A stretch of 59,500 nucleotides of DNA, taken from contig NZ_LZSQ01000040.1 in the NCBI RefSeq assembly GCF_001665535.1, positions 1 to 59,500 of the forward strand. The letters are read 5' to 3'. Made by a program: the position numbers and the translations under genes. This stretch comes from Mycobacterium sp. 852002-51961_SCH5331710. GTDB taxonomy: Bacteria; Actinomycetota; Actinomycetes; Mycobacteriales; Mycobacteriaceae. The notes under the pieces are model-generated. The model was not told the DNA's origin. It was given only the letters and a program-made list of their open reading frames with translations, and did not search any database. This document shows positions 11,183 to 19,219 of the stretch, one piece after another. Position 1 is the first letter of the stretch, and each line of letters starts with the position of its first letter.

Positions 11183-11989
11183 ATGTCAGTACCGGCACCC
11201 AGCGCCGACGCCCGCGCGGTGGTCACGGGCGCATCGCAGAACATCGGCGAAGCGCTGGCGACCGAACTCGCCGCCCGTGGACACCACCTGATCGTCACCG
11301 CCCGCCGCGAGGAGGTGCTGCGCACGCTGGCCGACCGCCTCACCCAGCAGTACGGCGTGACCGTGGAGGTGCGCCCCGTCGACCTGGTCGATCCCACCGA
11401 GCGCACGAAATTCTGCGACGAACTGGCCACGCGCAACATTTCGATCCTGTGCGCCAACGCGGGCACCGCGACGTTCGGCCCGGTGTCGTCGCTGGACCCG
11501 GCGGACGAGAAGGCGCAGGTTCAGCTGAACGTGCTCGGTGTGCACGATCTGGTGCTCGCCGTCCTGCCGGGGATGGTCGAGCGCAAGTCCGGCGGCATCC
11601 TGATTTCCGGTTCGGCAGCGGGCAATTCGCCGATTCCGAACAACGCGACCTATGCCGCGAGCAAGGCATTCGTCAACACGTTCAGCGAGTCACTGCGCGG
11701 CGAGCTCAAGAAGGTCGGCGTGCATGTGACGCTGCTGGCCCCCGGACCGGTGCGCGAGGCGCTGCCGTCCGAGGAAGAGCAGTCGTTGGTGGAGAAGCTG
11801 ATTCCGGACTTCCTGTGGATCTCGACGCAGTACACGGCCAAACAGTCGCTGGATGCGTTGGAGCGCAACAAGATGCGTATCGTCCCCGGCGTGACGTCGA
11901 AGGCGATGTCGGTTGCGGCGGGCTACACGCCGCGGGCGATCGTGACGCCGATCGTCGGCGCCGTGTACAAGAAGCTCGGCGGCGGCTAG
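11183..11989 (+). CDS. cmrA: Short-chain dehydrogenase, 3-oxo-mycolate reductase CmrA
   Basis: At 268 residues it matches the length I recall for Rv2509. It is a classical SDR: cofactor loop VVTGASQNIGEAL near residue 15, LCANAGTATFG for adenine-ring stabilisation, and catalytic Ser with the YAASK pair (TYAASKAFVNTF near residue 155). Rv2509 and its M. smegmatis and Corynebacterium counterparts reduce the beta-keto group of newly condensed mycolates, the last step of mycolic acid synthesis. ATG 11183 is chosen over an upstream in-frame start because TATAGT lies seven bases before it, implying a leaderless message. The divergent MFS gene starts only 26 bp away. Confidence 0.9.
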   Translation: MSVPAPSADARAVVTGASQNIGEALATELAARGHHLIVTARREEVLRTLADRLTQQYGVTVEVRPVDLVDPTERTKFCDELATRNISILCANAGTATFGPVSSLDPADEKAQVQLNVLGVHDLVLAVLPGMVERKSGGILISGSAAGNSPIPNNATYAASKAFVNTFSESLRGELKKVGVHVTLLAPGPVREALPSEEEQSLVEKLIPDFLWISTQYTAKQSLDALERNKMRIVPGVTSKAMSVAAGYTPRAIVTPIVGAVYKKLGGG

Positions 11990-12002
11990 GGGCTCGCTAC
12001 GC

Positions 12003-12063
12003 CGCGAAACTGTATTCCGTCAGCGAAAGTGCGAGTAGAGGCCTGCTGGAATACAGTTTCGCG
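12003..12063. terminator. Long perfect dyad between convergent genes, likely bidirectional terminator
   Basis: Arms CGCGAAACTGTATTCC (12003-12018) and its exact complement (12048-12063) flank a 29-base loop. The element fills the gap between the 3' ends of cmrA and the HerA-like ATPase gene. There is no T-run on either side, so a Rho-independent mechanism is uncertain. It could equally be a dispersed intergenic repeat. It shares the core CGAAACTG with the dyad at 50405-50446. Confidence 0.6.
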
Positions 12064-12070
12064 AAGTGAA

Positions 12071-13678
12071 TCAGCGCCGACGGCGGGTGCGCCTGCGGCC
12101 GGTGCCGAAGATGCTGCGGGTGATCTCGCGGCCGATCACCGTGCCCGCCGAGCGCATCGCGCTCTTGAACGCCGGGCTGCTGACCACCTTCTCGACCATC
12201 GACGGCTCGGCGGTGTCGCGCGATCTGACCTGCCCCGAGGCGCTGGCCCCGCCGGCCTGCGGCGCCGGAGGCAGCGGCGGCGGTAGGGCGTCGGGGGCGG
12301 CGGCAGGCTCCTCCGGCGGCGCCAACCGCGCGTTGAGTCGCTCGTAGGCCGACTCCCGGTCGATGGTCTGCCCGTATTCCGCTTGCAGCGCACTGGCTTT
12401 CGCCGCGGCGGTGATCGCTTCGGGGCCGATGGTGTCCATCAGCGACCGTGGGGCCCGCATCCGCGTCCACGCCACCGGCGTCGGGGCGCCCTTCTCCGAC
12501 AGCACGGTGACGATCGCCTCGCCGATGCCCAACGACGTCAGGTCCGACTTCAGGTCGTAGACATCGGTTTTCGGGTACGTGCGCACCGTCTTCGACAGCG
12601 CCTTCTCGTCGTCGGGCGTGAACGCGCGCAGCGCGTGCTGAATGCGCGCACCCAGTTGGGACAGCACATCGTTGGGCACGTCGGTCGGTAGCTGGGTGCA
12701 GAAGAACACCCCGACGCCCTTGGACCGGATCAGCTTGACCGTCTGCTCGACCTGTTCGAGGAACGCCTTGGACGCGTCGGAGAACAGCAGGTGCGCCTCG
12801 TCGAAGAAGAAGACCAGTTTCGGCTTGTCGAGGTCGCCGACCTCCGGAAGCGTCGCGAACAGATCGGCGAGCACCCACATCAGGAAGGTCGAGAACATCA
12901 CGGGGCGGGCCGCCTGGCTGCCGAGTTCCAGCAGAGTGATGATTCCGCGGCCCTGCTCGTCGACCCGCAGCAGGTCCTCGGGCTCCAGTTCGGGTTCACC
13001 GAAGAAGGTGTCGCCGCCGTCGGCCTCCAGGTTGATCAGCGCCCGCAGGATCACCCCCGCCGTCGTGGTGGACACCGCGCCGATCGCCTTCAGTTCGGCC
13101 TTGCCCTCGTCGCTGGTGAGGTACTGGATCACCGCGCGCAGGTCCTTGAGGTCCAACAGCGAGAGCCCTTGCTGGTCGGCCCAGTGAAAGATCAGGCCCA
13201 GTGTCGACTCCTGCGTGGCGTTCAGCCCGAGCACCTTCGACAGCAGGATCGGCCCGAAACTGGAGATCGTCGCACGCACGGGCACCCCGATGCTGGTGGT
13301 GCCCAGCGACAGGAACTCCACGGGATAGGCCGTCGGCACCCAGTCGTCACCGGTGTCGGCGGCCCGCGCGGTGACGTTCTCGCTCGCCTCGCCGGGCCGC
13401 GACAGCCCCGAGAGGTCGCCCTTGACGTCGGCCATCACGCACGGCACACCCGCGGCCGACAGCTGTTCGGCAAGCACCTGCAGCGATTTCGTCTTCCCCG
13501 TGCCGGTGGCGCCGGCGATCAGGCCGTGGCGGTTGACGGTGGCCAGTGGTATACGAACCTGCGCTGTCGGATCACAGGCGCCGTCGACGACGACGGAGCC
13601 AAGCTCCAGCGCGGCCCCTTCGGGGGCGTAACCTGCGGCAATCTGCTGTGCGGGGGTGGGTGCGGACTCACTGGCCAT
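12071..13678 (-). CDS. HerA-like DUF853 ATPase (Rv2510c-type)
   Basis: A 535-residue P-loop ATPase of the HerA/VirB4-like DUF853 group. The Walker A motif is [12 protein letters not shown] near residue 50, preceded by [10 protein letters not shown], and Walker B is [13 protein letters not shown] near residue 300. A proline-rich linker near residue 470 is followed by a basic tail ending RRRTRRRR. The frame runs upstream to 13993, but ATG 13678 gives the family N-terminus and the expected length. Such proteins are annotated as putative helicases; function in mycobacteria is unknown. It is convergent with cmrA and divergent from orn, as in the Rv2509-Rv2511 order. Confidence 0.87.
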   Translation of the reverse strand: MASESAPTPAQQIAAGYAPEGAALELGSVVVDGACDPTAQVRIPLATVNRHGLIAGATGTGKTKSLQVLAEQLSAAGVPCVMADVKGDLSGLSRPGEASENVTARAADTGDDWVPTAYPVEFLSLGTTSIGVPVRATISSFGPILLSKVLGLNATQESTLGLIFHWADQQGLSLLDLKDLRAVIQYLTSDEGKAELKAIGAVSTTTAGVILRALINLEADGGDTFFGEPELEPEDLLRVDEQGRGIITLLELGSQAARPVMFSTFLMWVLADLFATLPEVGDLDKPKLVFFFDEAHLLFSDASKAFLEQVEQTVKLIRSKGVGVFFCTQLPTDVPNDVLSQLGARIQHALRAFTPDDEKALSKTVRTYPKTDVYDLKSDLTSLGIGEAIVTVLSEKGAPTPVAWTRMRAPRSLMDTIGPEAITAAAKASALQAEYGQTIDRESAYERLNARLAPPEEPAAAPDALPPPLPPAPQAGGASASGQVRSRDTAEPSMVEKVVSSPAFKSAMRSAGTVIGREITRSIFGTGRRRTRRRR

Positions 13679-13751
13679 GGCTGGCACCCTAACCCCCACC
13701 GCAGCCCGAACGGGCGGGTGCAGCGGGCCGCAGACGGTGGCAAGGCTTACT

Positions 13752-14408
13752 GTGAGCGTCGTGCGCGACGAACTGGTGTGGATCGACTGCGAGATGACCG
13801 GCCTGGATCTCAAGACGGACCGGCTCATCGAGATCGCGGTGCTGGTGACAGACGCTGACCTCAACATCCTCGGCGACGGCCTCGACGTCGTCATCCACAC
13901 CGACGACGAAGCGTTGGCGTCGATGATCCCGGTGGTGACCGACATGCACACCCGCTCGGGCCTGATCGACGAGGTCAAAGCGTCGACCGTCACCGTGGCC
14001 GAGGCTGAGGAACAGGTGCTCGACTACATCCGCGGCCACGTCAAACAGGCCAAGACGGCGCCGCTGGCGGGCAATTCGATCGCCACCGACCGCGGCTTCA
14101 TCGCCCGCGACATGCCCAAGCTCGACGACTACCTGCACTACCGGATGATCGACGTTAGCTCGATCAAGGAGTTGTGCAGGCGCTGGTATCCGCGGATCTA
14201 CTTCGGCCAGCCCGAGAAGGGCCTCGCGCACCGGGCGCTCGCCGACATCCACGAGTCGATCCGTGAACTGCAGTACTACCGCCGCACCGCGTTCGTACCC
14301 CCACCTGGGCCGTCGACCAGCGATATCGCGGCCGTCGCCGCAGAACTGGGACCCCCGAACGGCAACGCGAAGGATATCGATTCGGCCGCTGAGCGTTCGA
14401 GCGGTTAG
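13752..14408 (+). CDS. orn: Oligoribonuclease
   Basis: Orn degrades the 2-5 nt RNAs left by other nucleases, and pGpG. All DEDDh exonuclease motifs are visible: [10 protein letters not shown] (first Asp/Glu), [11 protein letters not shown] with an Asp in the second motif, and [11 protein letters not shown] with the catalytic His and Asp. The start is ambiguous: GTG 13752 (218 residues) or GTG 13761 (215 residues, which equals the M. tuberculosis length). The last third ends in a non-conserved polar tail. tRNA-His follows 40 bp downstream on the same strand. Confidence 0.93.
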   Translation: MSVVRDELVWIDCEMTGLDLKTDRLIEIAVLVTDADLNILGDGLDVVIHTDDEALASMIPVVTDMHTRSGLIDEVKASTVTVAEAEEQVLDYIRGHVKQAKTAPLAGNSIATDRGFIARDMPKLDDYLHYRMIDVSSIKELCRRWYPRIYFGQPEKGLAHRALADIHESIRELQYYRRTAFVPPPGPSTSDIAAVAAELGPPNGNAKDIDSAAERSSG

Positions 14409-14448
14409 TATCGACGTCGCCGCTTCGCCCGTTCGGGTTCGCGGCGAT

Positions 14449-14522
14449 GGTGGCTGTAGTTCAGTTGGTAGAGCACCAGGTTGTGATCCTGGCTGTCGCG
14501 GGTTCGAGTCCCGTCAGCCACC
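14449..14522 (+). tRNA. tRNA-His (anticodon GTG)
   Basis: A full cloverleaf can be folded: acceptor stem GTGGCTG with CAGCCAC, D-loop TTCAGTTGGTAGAGC, anticodon GTG at 14483-14485, and T-loop GGTTCGAGTCC. The extra 5' G at 14449 is the G-1 typical of tRNA-His. CCA is not encoded. A strong terminator lies 12 bp downstream. Confidence 0.96.
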
Positions 14523-14533
14523 CCGACTGATGA

Positions 14534-14573
14534 CATTGCCCCACCCGCAATCGCCGGGTGGGGCAATGTTTTT
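14534..14573 (+). terminator. Rho-independent terminator after tRNA-His
   Basis: A 14-bp perfect stem, CATTGCCCCACCCG paired with CGGGTGGGGCAATG, has a 7-base loop and is followed directly by TTTTT. This is an unusually canonical intrinsic terminator for a mycobacterium. On the minus strand it lies just beyond the stop of ldtB but lacks a T-run there. Confidence 0.93.
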
Positions 14574-14589
14574 CCGGTGCGAGACCGGC

Positions 14590-15807
14590 TCAGACGTTGG
14601 CGTTGCCGGCTTTCCACTGCTCCCACGGGATGTTCCAGTCACCGAGTCCGTCGGTGCCCGGAAGCGTCGAGCCGACCGTGTTGACGATCTCGACGACGTC
14701 CCCGCGCTTCGAGTTGTCGTGGAACCACTGCCCGTTGCTCGTGCTGACGTTGATGCACCCGTGGCTGACATTGCTGTAGCCCTGGCTGCCCACCGACCAC
14801 GGCGCGGCGTGGACGTAGATGCCGCTGTAGGAGATCTGCGTGGCCCAGTCGACCTCGGTGCGATACCCGTTGGGCGAGTTGGACGGAACGCCGTAGGTCG
14901 AGGAGTCCATCACCATGTGCGAGCGACGGTCTCCGACGATGTAGACGCCGTTGTTGGTGGGCGTGCTGTTCTTGCCCATCGACACCGGCATGGTCTTGAT
15001 CACCTCGCCGTTGCGCTTGACCGTCAGCGTCTTGGTGTTGTCGTCGACGGTGGTGATCACTTCGTCGCCGATCGTGAAGCTGGTGCTGACGTTCTCCTGG
15101 CCGAACAGGCCGTCACCGAGATCGACGCCATAGGTGTTCACGGCGACGTCGACCTTCGTGCCGGGCTTCCAGTACTTCGCCGGCCGCCAGCGCACCTCCT
15201 GGTTGCTCAGCCAGTAGAACGCCCCCTCGACGGGCGGGTCGGTCTTGATCTTGATGGCCTTCTGTGCGGCCAGCCGGTTGGTGATGTTCTCGTCGAACCG
15301 GACGGCGACCGGTTGTCCCACACCGACCACCTCGCCGTTGTTGGGCAACACGTACGACATGGTCAGGTTTTCCGGCGAATGGGTCTCAAAGGACATCCGC
15401 CGGGTGGTGGCGCCGCCGAGCCCCAGCGATTCCGCGGTGAGCGTGTAGCGCTTGTTGTAGCCTAGCGGCTCGGTGGTCGACCAGGTCAGCCCGTCCTTGC
15501 TCAAGGCGCCTGCGACGGTCTTGCCGGACTCGTTAACCATGGTGACCGCGCCGAGGACGCCGTCCTCCGCGCTGACGGTCACCGGCGAGTCCACCGAAAC
15601 GCCCACGGCGCCGTCGGTCACCGATGCGGTCAGCTTGGGGACGAGCAGATCACCGAACGGTGTGCCCTTGTCGTCGATCACCTGAGGCTGCGGCGGCGCC
15701 GAGTTGCCTCCGCAAGCGGACAACCCGAGCGCCAGGGCGGGGATCAGCGCAACGGTCACCAACCATGCGCGTCGACGCGGACGGGCCACTGAACGGACTC
15801 GCCACAT
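14590..15807 (-). CDS. ldtB: L,D-transpeptidase lipoprotein LdtB (LdtMt2/LppS-like)
   Basis: The 405-residue protein starts with a basic n-region and a lipobox LGLSAC (lipidated Cys32), then Ig-like domains, then a YkuD catalytic domain from about residue 250. The active-site motif VSHGCINVS is present, Cys near residue 352, with the upstream HAAPW histidine. It makes 3-3 cross-links in peptidoglycan outside the membrane and is a target of carbapenems. Length and domain order match Rv2518c (408 residues). It is divergent from the tRNA-Lys gene and convergent with tRNA-His. Confidence 0.94.
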   Translation of the reverse strand: MWRVRSVARPRRRAWLVTVALIPALALGLSACGGNSAPPQPQVIDDKGTPFGDLLVPKLTASVTDGAVGVSVDSPVTVSAEDGVLGAVTMVNESGKTVAGALSKDGLTWSTTEPLGYNKRYTLTAESLGLGGATTRRMSFETHSPENLTMSYVLPNNGEVVGVGQPVAVRFDENITNRLAAQKAIKIKTDPPVEGAFYWLSNQEVRWRPAKYWKPGTKVDVAVNTYGVDLGDGLFGQENVSTSFTIGDEVITTVDDNTKTLTVKRNGEVIKTMPVSMGKNSTPTNNGVYIVGDRRSHMVMDSSTYGVPSNSPNGYRTEVDWATQISYSGIYVHAAPWSVGSQGYSNVSHGCINVSTSNGQWFHDNSKRGDVVEIVNTVGSTLPGTDGLGDWNIPWEQWKAGNANV

Positions 15808-15962
15808 TGCTCACTCCACCTCACAACCAGGGACAGATCGATGATTCTTGGCAACAGTCTAAGGGCATTTTCAGGTCCGGGTTACGTGGCGGATGTCGAC
15901 GAAGCAACGTTGTGGGTACAGATTTCGTACTGCGCAGCAGAGCCTGTTATTGTCGCACCCGC

Positions 15963-16038
<76 letters not shown>

Positions 16039-16052
16039 GCTTCACATCGAGT

Positions 16053-16088
16053 GCGACCGTGGCGGACCGTCACGGTCGCGTTCTTTTC
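16053..16088 (+). terminator. Terminator after tRNA-Lys
   Basis: Stem GCGACCGTG (16053-16061) pairs with CACGGTCGC (16071-16079) around a 9-base loop. It is followed by a T-rich run, TTCTTTTCT. It begins 14 bases after the encoded CCA of the tRNA. Confidence 0.82.
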
Positions 16089-16268
16089 TGCACCGACCGG
16101 CGACGCCATGGCGATCGCTTATTACGGTTACGTAAATTTCTGGGCGGAATTAGCCATCGTGCGCGGGAAGTGTGCTGAGCGCTACATAACGCAGCTTACG
16201 GAGACGTGGGTCTCAGTTCGCGCGGCGTTGCGGAGAAGCCACTTCATCGGAGTTACCGCTGATTAAGC

Positions 16269-16297
16269 TGCGATAAGACAAATCGATCTGCTAGAGT
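16269..16297 (+). promoter_or_regulatory. Possible extended -10 promoter for the 56-aa ORF
   Basis: TGCTAGAGT (extended -10, hexamer 16292-16297) lies 17 bp after TGCGAT (16269-16274). The start would fall near 16304, about 60 bases before the ATG of the small ORF. The rest of the 325-bp stretch 16039-16363 holds the tRNA-Lys terminator and AT-richer DNA in which I see no convincing gene. Confidence 0.35.
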
Positions 16298-16363
16298 CGC
16301 GTTAGCTGACACCCGGAATCTCCAGGATCAGCAAAATCTCGGAAGGGAAAAGGGACTTAGCTG

Positions 16364-16534
16364 ATGCTTCAGCCAGGCCATTCATTTGCGGCGGACGGAG
16401 CGGGTGCGGGCGCATCCGCCGAGGTGACTGCCCAAAGCCCGGTCGCGGTGTACAGCTGCAATCGAATCGGCCGGGTCGCCAACCCCCCGGGCTTCTCCCT
16501 CTCTGACTGGTTCCGCTCGACGCGACGACGCTGA
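16364..16534 (+). CDS. Possible small protein of unknown function (56 aa)
   Basis: The frame encodes 56 residues beginning MLQPGHSFAADGAGAG and ending GFSLSDWFRSTRRR, with one cysteine near residue 32. A purine-rich GGAAGGGAAAAGGGA precedes the ATG, and an extended -10 promoter lies about 70 bases upstream. No larger gene covers this stretch. It ends 11 bp before the stop of the convergent DUF3618 gene. I do not recognise it. The Ala/Gly-rich first half and basic aromatic tail could suggest a small regulatory or secreted peptide, but that is speculation. Confidence 0.4.
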   Translation: MLQPGHSFAADGAGAGASAEVTAQSPVAVYSCNRIGRVANPPGFSLSDWFRSTRRR

Positions 16535-16545
16535 CGCCGGCCCGT

Positions 16546-16773
16546 TCAGTCCCGCCGGATCCGGCGGACGACGAGCACCAGAGCGATCACTCCCACGCCC
16601 GCAAGCGACACCGCCACGGCGGGTTTCGTCACAAAGCGGATCGCGGCCGACTTGGCGTCCTCGACCAGCCGACTGGGATTCGCGCGTTCGGCGAGGGTGT
16701 CCACCGTCGCCGCCAGTTGCTCCCGAGCTTGGTCGATGTCCTGCTTGATGGTCTCGGGATCGCGGTCCGCCAC
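16546..16773 (-). CDS. DUF3618 small membrane protein (Rv2520c-like)
   Basis: Seventy-five residues, equal to the length I recall for Rv2520c. The N-terminal half has the DUF3618 motif RDPETIKQDIDQAREQLAAT followed by VDTLAERANP, an amphipathic helix. The C-terminal half has one membrane span (AVAVSLAGVGVIALVLVV) and a basic end RRIRRD. The frame is open to 16890; GTG 16773 is chosen because GGAGG sits five bases upstream. The function of DUF3618 proteins is unknown. It diverges from bcp, with 110 bp between the two starts. Confidence 0.85.
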   Translation of the reverse strand: MADRDPETIKQDIDQAREQLAATVDTLAERANPSRLVEDAKSAAIRFVTKPAVAVSLAGVGVIALVLVVRRIRRD

Positions 16774-16883
16774 GTGCGCCTCCAAGCCGTCCAAGTCGGT
16801 GCTCTTCACTAGAGCCTGCCGATCTACCCTAGAGCAGCCCGCGCTCGCTGCAGCGCACCGGTCGACAGAAGGGATGCCCGCGC

Positions 16884-17357
16884 GTGCCACAGACTCCGCG
16901 ACTCGAGGTCGGCGATAAAGCCCCCGCGTTCAGCCTGCCCGATGCCGACGGCAACACCGTGAAGCTCTCCGATTACAAGGGCCGCAAGGTCATCGTGTAC
17001 TTCTATCCGGCGGCGTCCACCCCGGGGTGCACCAAACAGGCGTGTGACTTTCGCGACAGCCTCGCCGAACTCAACGATGCCGGGCTCGACGTCATCGGTA
17101 TTTCCCCCGACAAGCCTGAGAAGTTGGCGAAGTTCCGCGACAAGGAGAAGCTGACGTTCACCCTGCTGTCGGATCCGGACCGCAAAGTGCTCACCGAATG
17201 GGGCGCGTTCGGGGAGAAGACGATGTACGGCAAGACCGTTCAGGGCGTCATCAGGTCGACCTTCGTCGTCGACGAGAAGGGCAAGATCGCGGAGGCGCAG
17301 TACAACGTCCGCGCGACGGGTCACGTCGCAAAGTTACGGCGCGACCTGTCCGTTTGA
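16884..17357 (+). CDS. bcp: Thioredoxin-dependent peroxiredoxin Bcp (BCP/PrxQ type)
   Basis: A 157-residue peroxiredoxin, the same length as Rv2521. The motif FYPAASTPGCTKQACDFRD contains the peroxidatic Cys49 and resolving Cys54 with the five-residue spacing of the PrxQ subfamily. It reduces hydrogen and lipid hydroperoxides in the cytoplasm. The start is a GTG at 16884. Its last 24 bases overlap the 3' end of the convergent M20 peptidase gene, so each may affect the other's 3' end formation. Confidence 0.94.
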   Translation: MPQTPRLEVGDKAPAFSLPDADGNTVKLSDYKGRKVIVYFYPAASTPGCTKQACDFRDSLAELNDAGLDVIGISPDKPEKLAKFRDKEKLTFTLLSDPDRKVLTEWGAFGEKTMYGKTVQGVIRSTFVVDEKGKIAEAQYNVRATGHVAKLRRDLSV

Positions 17358-18689
17358 GCCGAGCTCGCCCAGGCCGGCCAGCAGCAGCGCCTCGGAGACG
17401 GCGGCGCGCTCCAGCACGCCGAGGTGCAGGCTCTCGTTGACGCTGTGTGCTTGCGTCTCAGGGTCTTCCACGCCGGTCACCAGGATCTTGGCCGACGGAA
17501 ACGCCGCGGCGAATTCGGCGATGAACGGGATCGAACCGCCGACGCCGGTGTGCACGGGCTCGGTGCCCCACGCCTCGGAGAACGCGGCGCGGGCGGCGTC
17601 GTAGACCGGCCCGCTGGCGTCGATCGCATACGGCTGCCCGTGGTCGCCCGGTGTCACCGTCACCTGCGCACCCCAGGGGGCGTGCTGTTCGAGATGGCGG
17701 GTCAACGCCGTCATGTGCTGTTCGACGTCGGCCCCGGGCGCGATGCGCATGCTGACCTTGGCCCGCGCGCGAGGGATCAAGGTGTTCGACGACTTGTCGA
17801 TCGGCGTCGTGTCGATACCGATGATGGTGATCGCCGGCTTGGCCCACAATCGTTGCGGCACTGAGCCAGAACCGATTTCGTGCACACCGGGCAGCATGCC
17901 CGTCTCCTCGCGGACCCGTTCGGGCGGGAAGTCGACGGCGGCGGCCTCACCTTCGTGCAGCCCCGCCACCGCCACGTTGCCCTCGTCGTCGTGCAGGCTG
18001 GCCAGCAGTCGCACCAGCACGCTGACTGCGTCGGGGACGACGCCACCCCACAGGCCGGAATGCAGGCCGTGGTCGAGCGTGGCAACCTCGACGACGCAGT
18101 CGACGAGCCCACGCAGCGACACCGTCAGCGAGGGCACCTCGGTGCTCCAGTTGTCGGAGTCGGCGATGACGATGACGTCGGAGGCCAGGGTGTCGTGATG
18201 GGCGGCCAGCAGACGCGACAGCGACGGCGAACCCGACTCCTCCTCCCCCTCCACGAAAACGGTGACGCCGACCGGCGGATTGCCGCCGTGTGCCCGAAAC
18301 GCCGCCAAATGCGTTGCGATACCGGCCTTGTCGTCGGCGGTGCCGCGGCCGTAGAGGCGTCCGTTGCGCTCGGTGGGCTCGAACGGCGGCGAATTCCACT
18401 GTGCCGGATCGCCCTCCGGTTGCACATCGTGGTGGGCGTACAACAGCACCGTCGGCGCACCGGGCGGCGCGGGATGGCGCGCGATGACGGCGGGTGCACC
18501 GCCCTCGCTGACCAATTGCACATCCTTGAAGCCCGCCTCGGTCAACAGCTTCGCCACGGCGTCGGCGCTGCGCTGCACCTCGCTGCGGCGGGCCGGGTCC
18601 GCCCACACCGACTCGATGCGCACCAGATCTTCCAGATCGCGCCGCACCTGCGGCATAACCTCGTGCACCCGCGCCACCAGATCGCTCAT
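17334..18689 (-). CDS. M20-family dipeptidase/aminoacylase-type metallopeptidase (Rv2522c-like)
   Basis: About 451 residues. The first metal-binding motif is LLYAHHDVQPEG (His, Asp near residue 90) and the catalytic glutamate motif is VEGEEESGSPS (near residue 150). A lid domain precedes the C-terminal motif DPETQAHSVNESLHL with the last metal His. This is the M20 pattern of dinuclear zinc dipeptidases. The frame extends to 19046; ATG 18689 is chosen because the family begins MSDLVARVHEVMPQVRRDLE. It is cytoplasmic with no signal peptide. Position equals Rv2522c, between bcp and acpS. The physiological substrate is not known to me. Confidence 0.9.
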   Translation of the reverse strand: MSDLVARVHEVMPQVRRDLEDLVRIESVWADPARRSEVQRSADAVAKLLTEAGFKDVQLVSEGGAPAVIARHPAPPGAPTVLLYAHHDVQPEGDPAQWNSPPFEPTERNGRLYGRGTADDKAGIATHLAAFRAHGGNPPVGVTVFVEGEEESGSPSLSRLLAAHHDTLASDVIVIADSDNWSTEVPSLTVSLRGLVDCVVEVATLDHGLHSGLWGGVVPDAVSVLVRLLASLHDDEGNVAVAGLHEGEAAAVDFPPERVREETGMLPGVHEIGSGSVPQRLWAKPAITIIGIDTTPIDKSSNTLIPRARAKVSMRIAPGADVEQHMTALTRHLEQHAPWGAQVTVTPGDHGQPYAIDASGPVYDAARAAFSEAWGTEPVHTGVGGSIPFIAEFAAAFPSAKILVTGVEDPETQAHSVNESLHLGVLERAAVSEALLLAGLGELGSNGQVAP

Positions 18690-18733
18690 GGGATCGAGGC
18701 TAGCCGCAACACTTTCGTCGCGCCCGGAAGCCA

Positions 18734-18794
18734 CGAGCGTGCACAAACCGCCGGGATTGGGCGGCGTGTCGTGTGCAGACACGCACGCTCGCGC
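18734..18794. repeat. Mycobacterial intergenic dyad; includes one copy of a 34-bp dispersed repeat
   Basis: The outer arms CGAGCGTGC (18734-18742) and GCACGCTCG (18783-18791) form a dyad with a 40-base loop. Positions 18761-18794, read on the minus strand, match 43293-43326 at 32 of 34 bases, sharing GCACACGACACGCCGC. It fills most of the gap between acpS and the M20 gene, both on the minus strand. It may be a terminator or a miniature repeat. Confidence 0.7.
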
Positions 18795-18811
18795 CAAATA
18801 GGAGCCGGGGG

Positions 18812-19204
18812 TCAGCGCTCTTCGAGGATGGCCACGGCGGCGGCCGTGTCCGCCTCGTGCGTCAACGACAGATGGATCGTCACGTTCTTCAGATGCTCGG
18901 CGATCGCCCCCGACAGGCGCACCTTCGGCCTGCCCCACATGTCGGTGATGACCTCGATGTCGCGGTGGATGCCCTCGGGCAGCACCGGGCGCCTGGCGAA
19001 GCGCGACCCCGACCACGCCTTGATCACAGCCTCCTTGGCCGCCCACCGCGCCGCGAGATGCCGCGCCGCCGACGAACTCTTGTCTGCGGCGTCGCGGCGC
19101 TCACCCGGCGTGAACGTCTCGGCGAACACGGTGCCCGGCTGATCGACCTGCTCGGCGAACTCGGGAATGGAGACCAGGTCGATCCCCACCCCGACTATCG
19201 CCAT
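18812..19204 (-). CDS. acpS: Holo-[acyl-carrier-protein] synthase AcpS
   Basis: AcpS transfers 4'-phosphopantetheine from CoA to the ACP domain of FAS-I. This 130-residue protein has both family motifs: GVGIDLVSIPEF at the N-terminus with the Mg-binding Asp, and ARWAAKEAVIKAW near residue 55 with the second acidic ligand. The size equals Rv2523c. It is 15 bp downstream of fas on the same strand, so synthase and activating enzyme are co-transcribed, a fixed arrangement in mycobacteria. Confidence 0.95.
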   Translation of the reverse strand: MAIVGVGIDLVSIPEFAEQVDQPGTVFAETFTPGERRDAADKSSSAARHLAARWAAKEAVIKAWSGSRFARRPVLPEGIHRDIEVITDMWGRPKVRLSGAIAEHLKNVTIHLSLTHEADTAAAVAILEER

Positions 19205-19219
19205 GGGCCGAACGTTATC

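Noticed and set aside
16051..16266. 71-codon plus-strand frame after tRNA-Lys
   Set aside because: It begins inside the tRNA terminator, has no ribosome binding site and no recognisable features.
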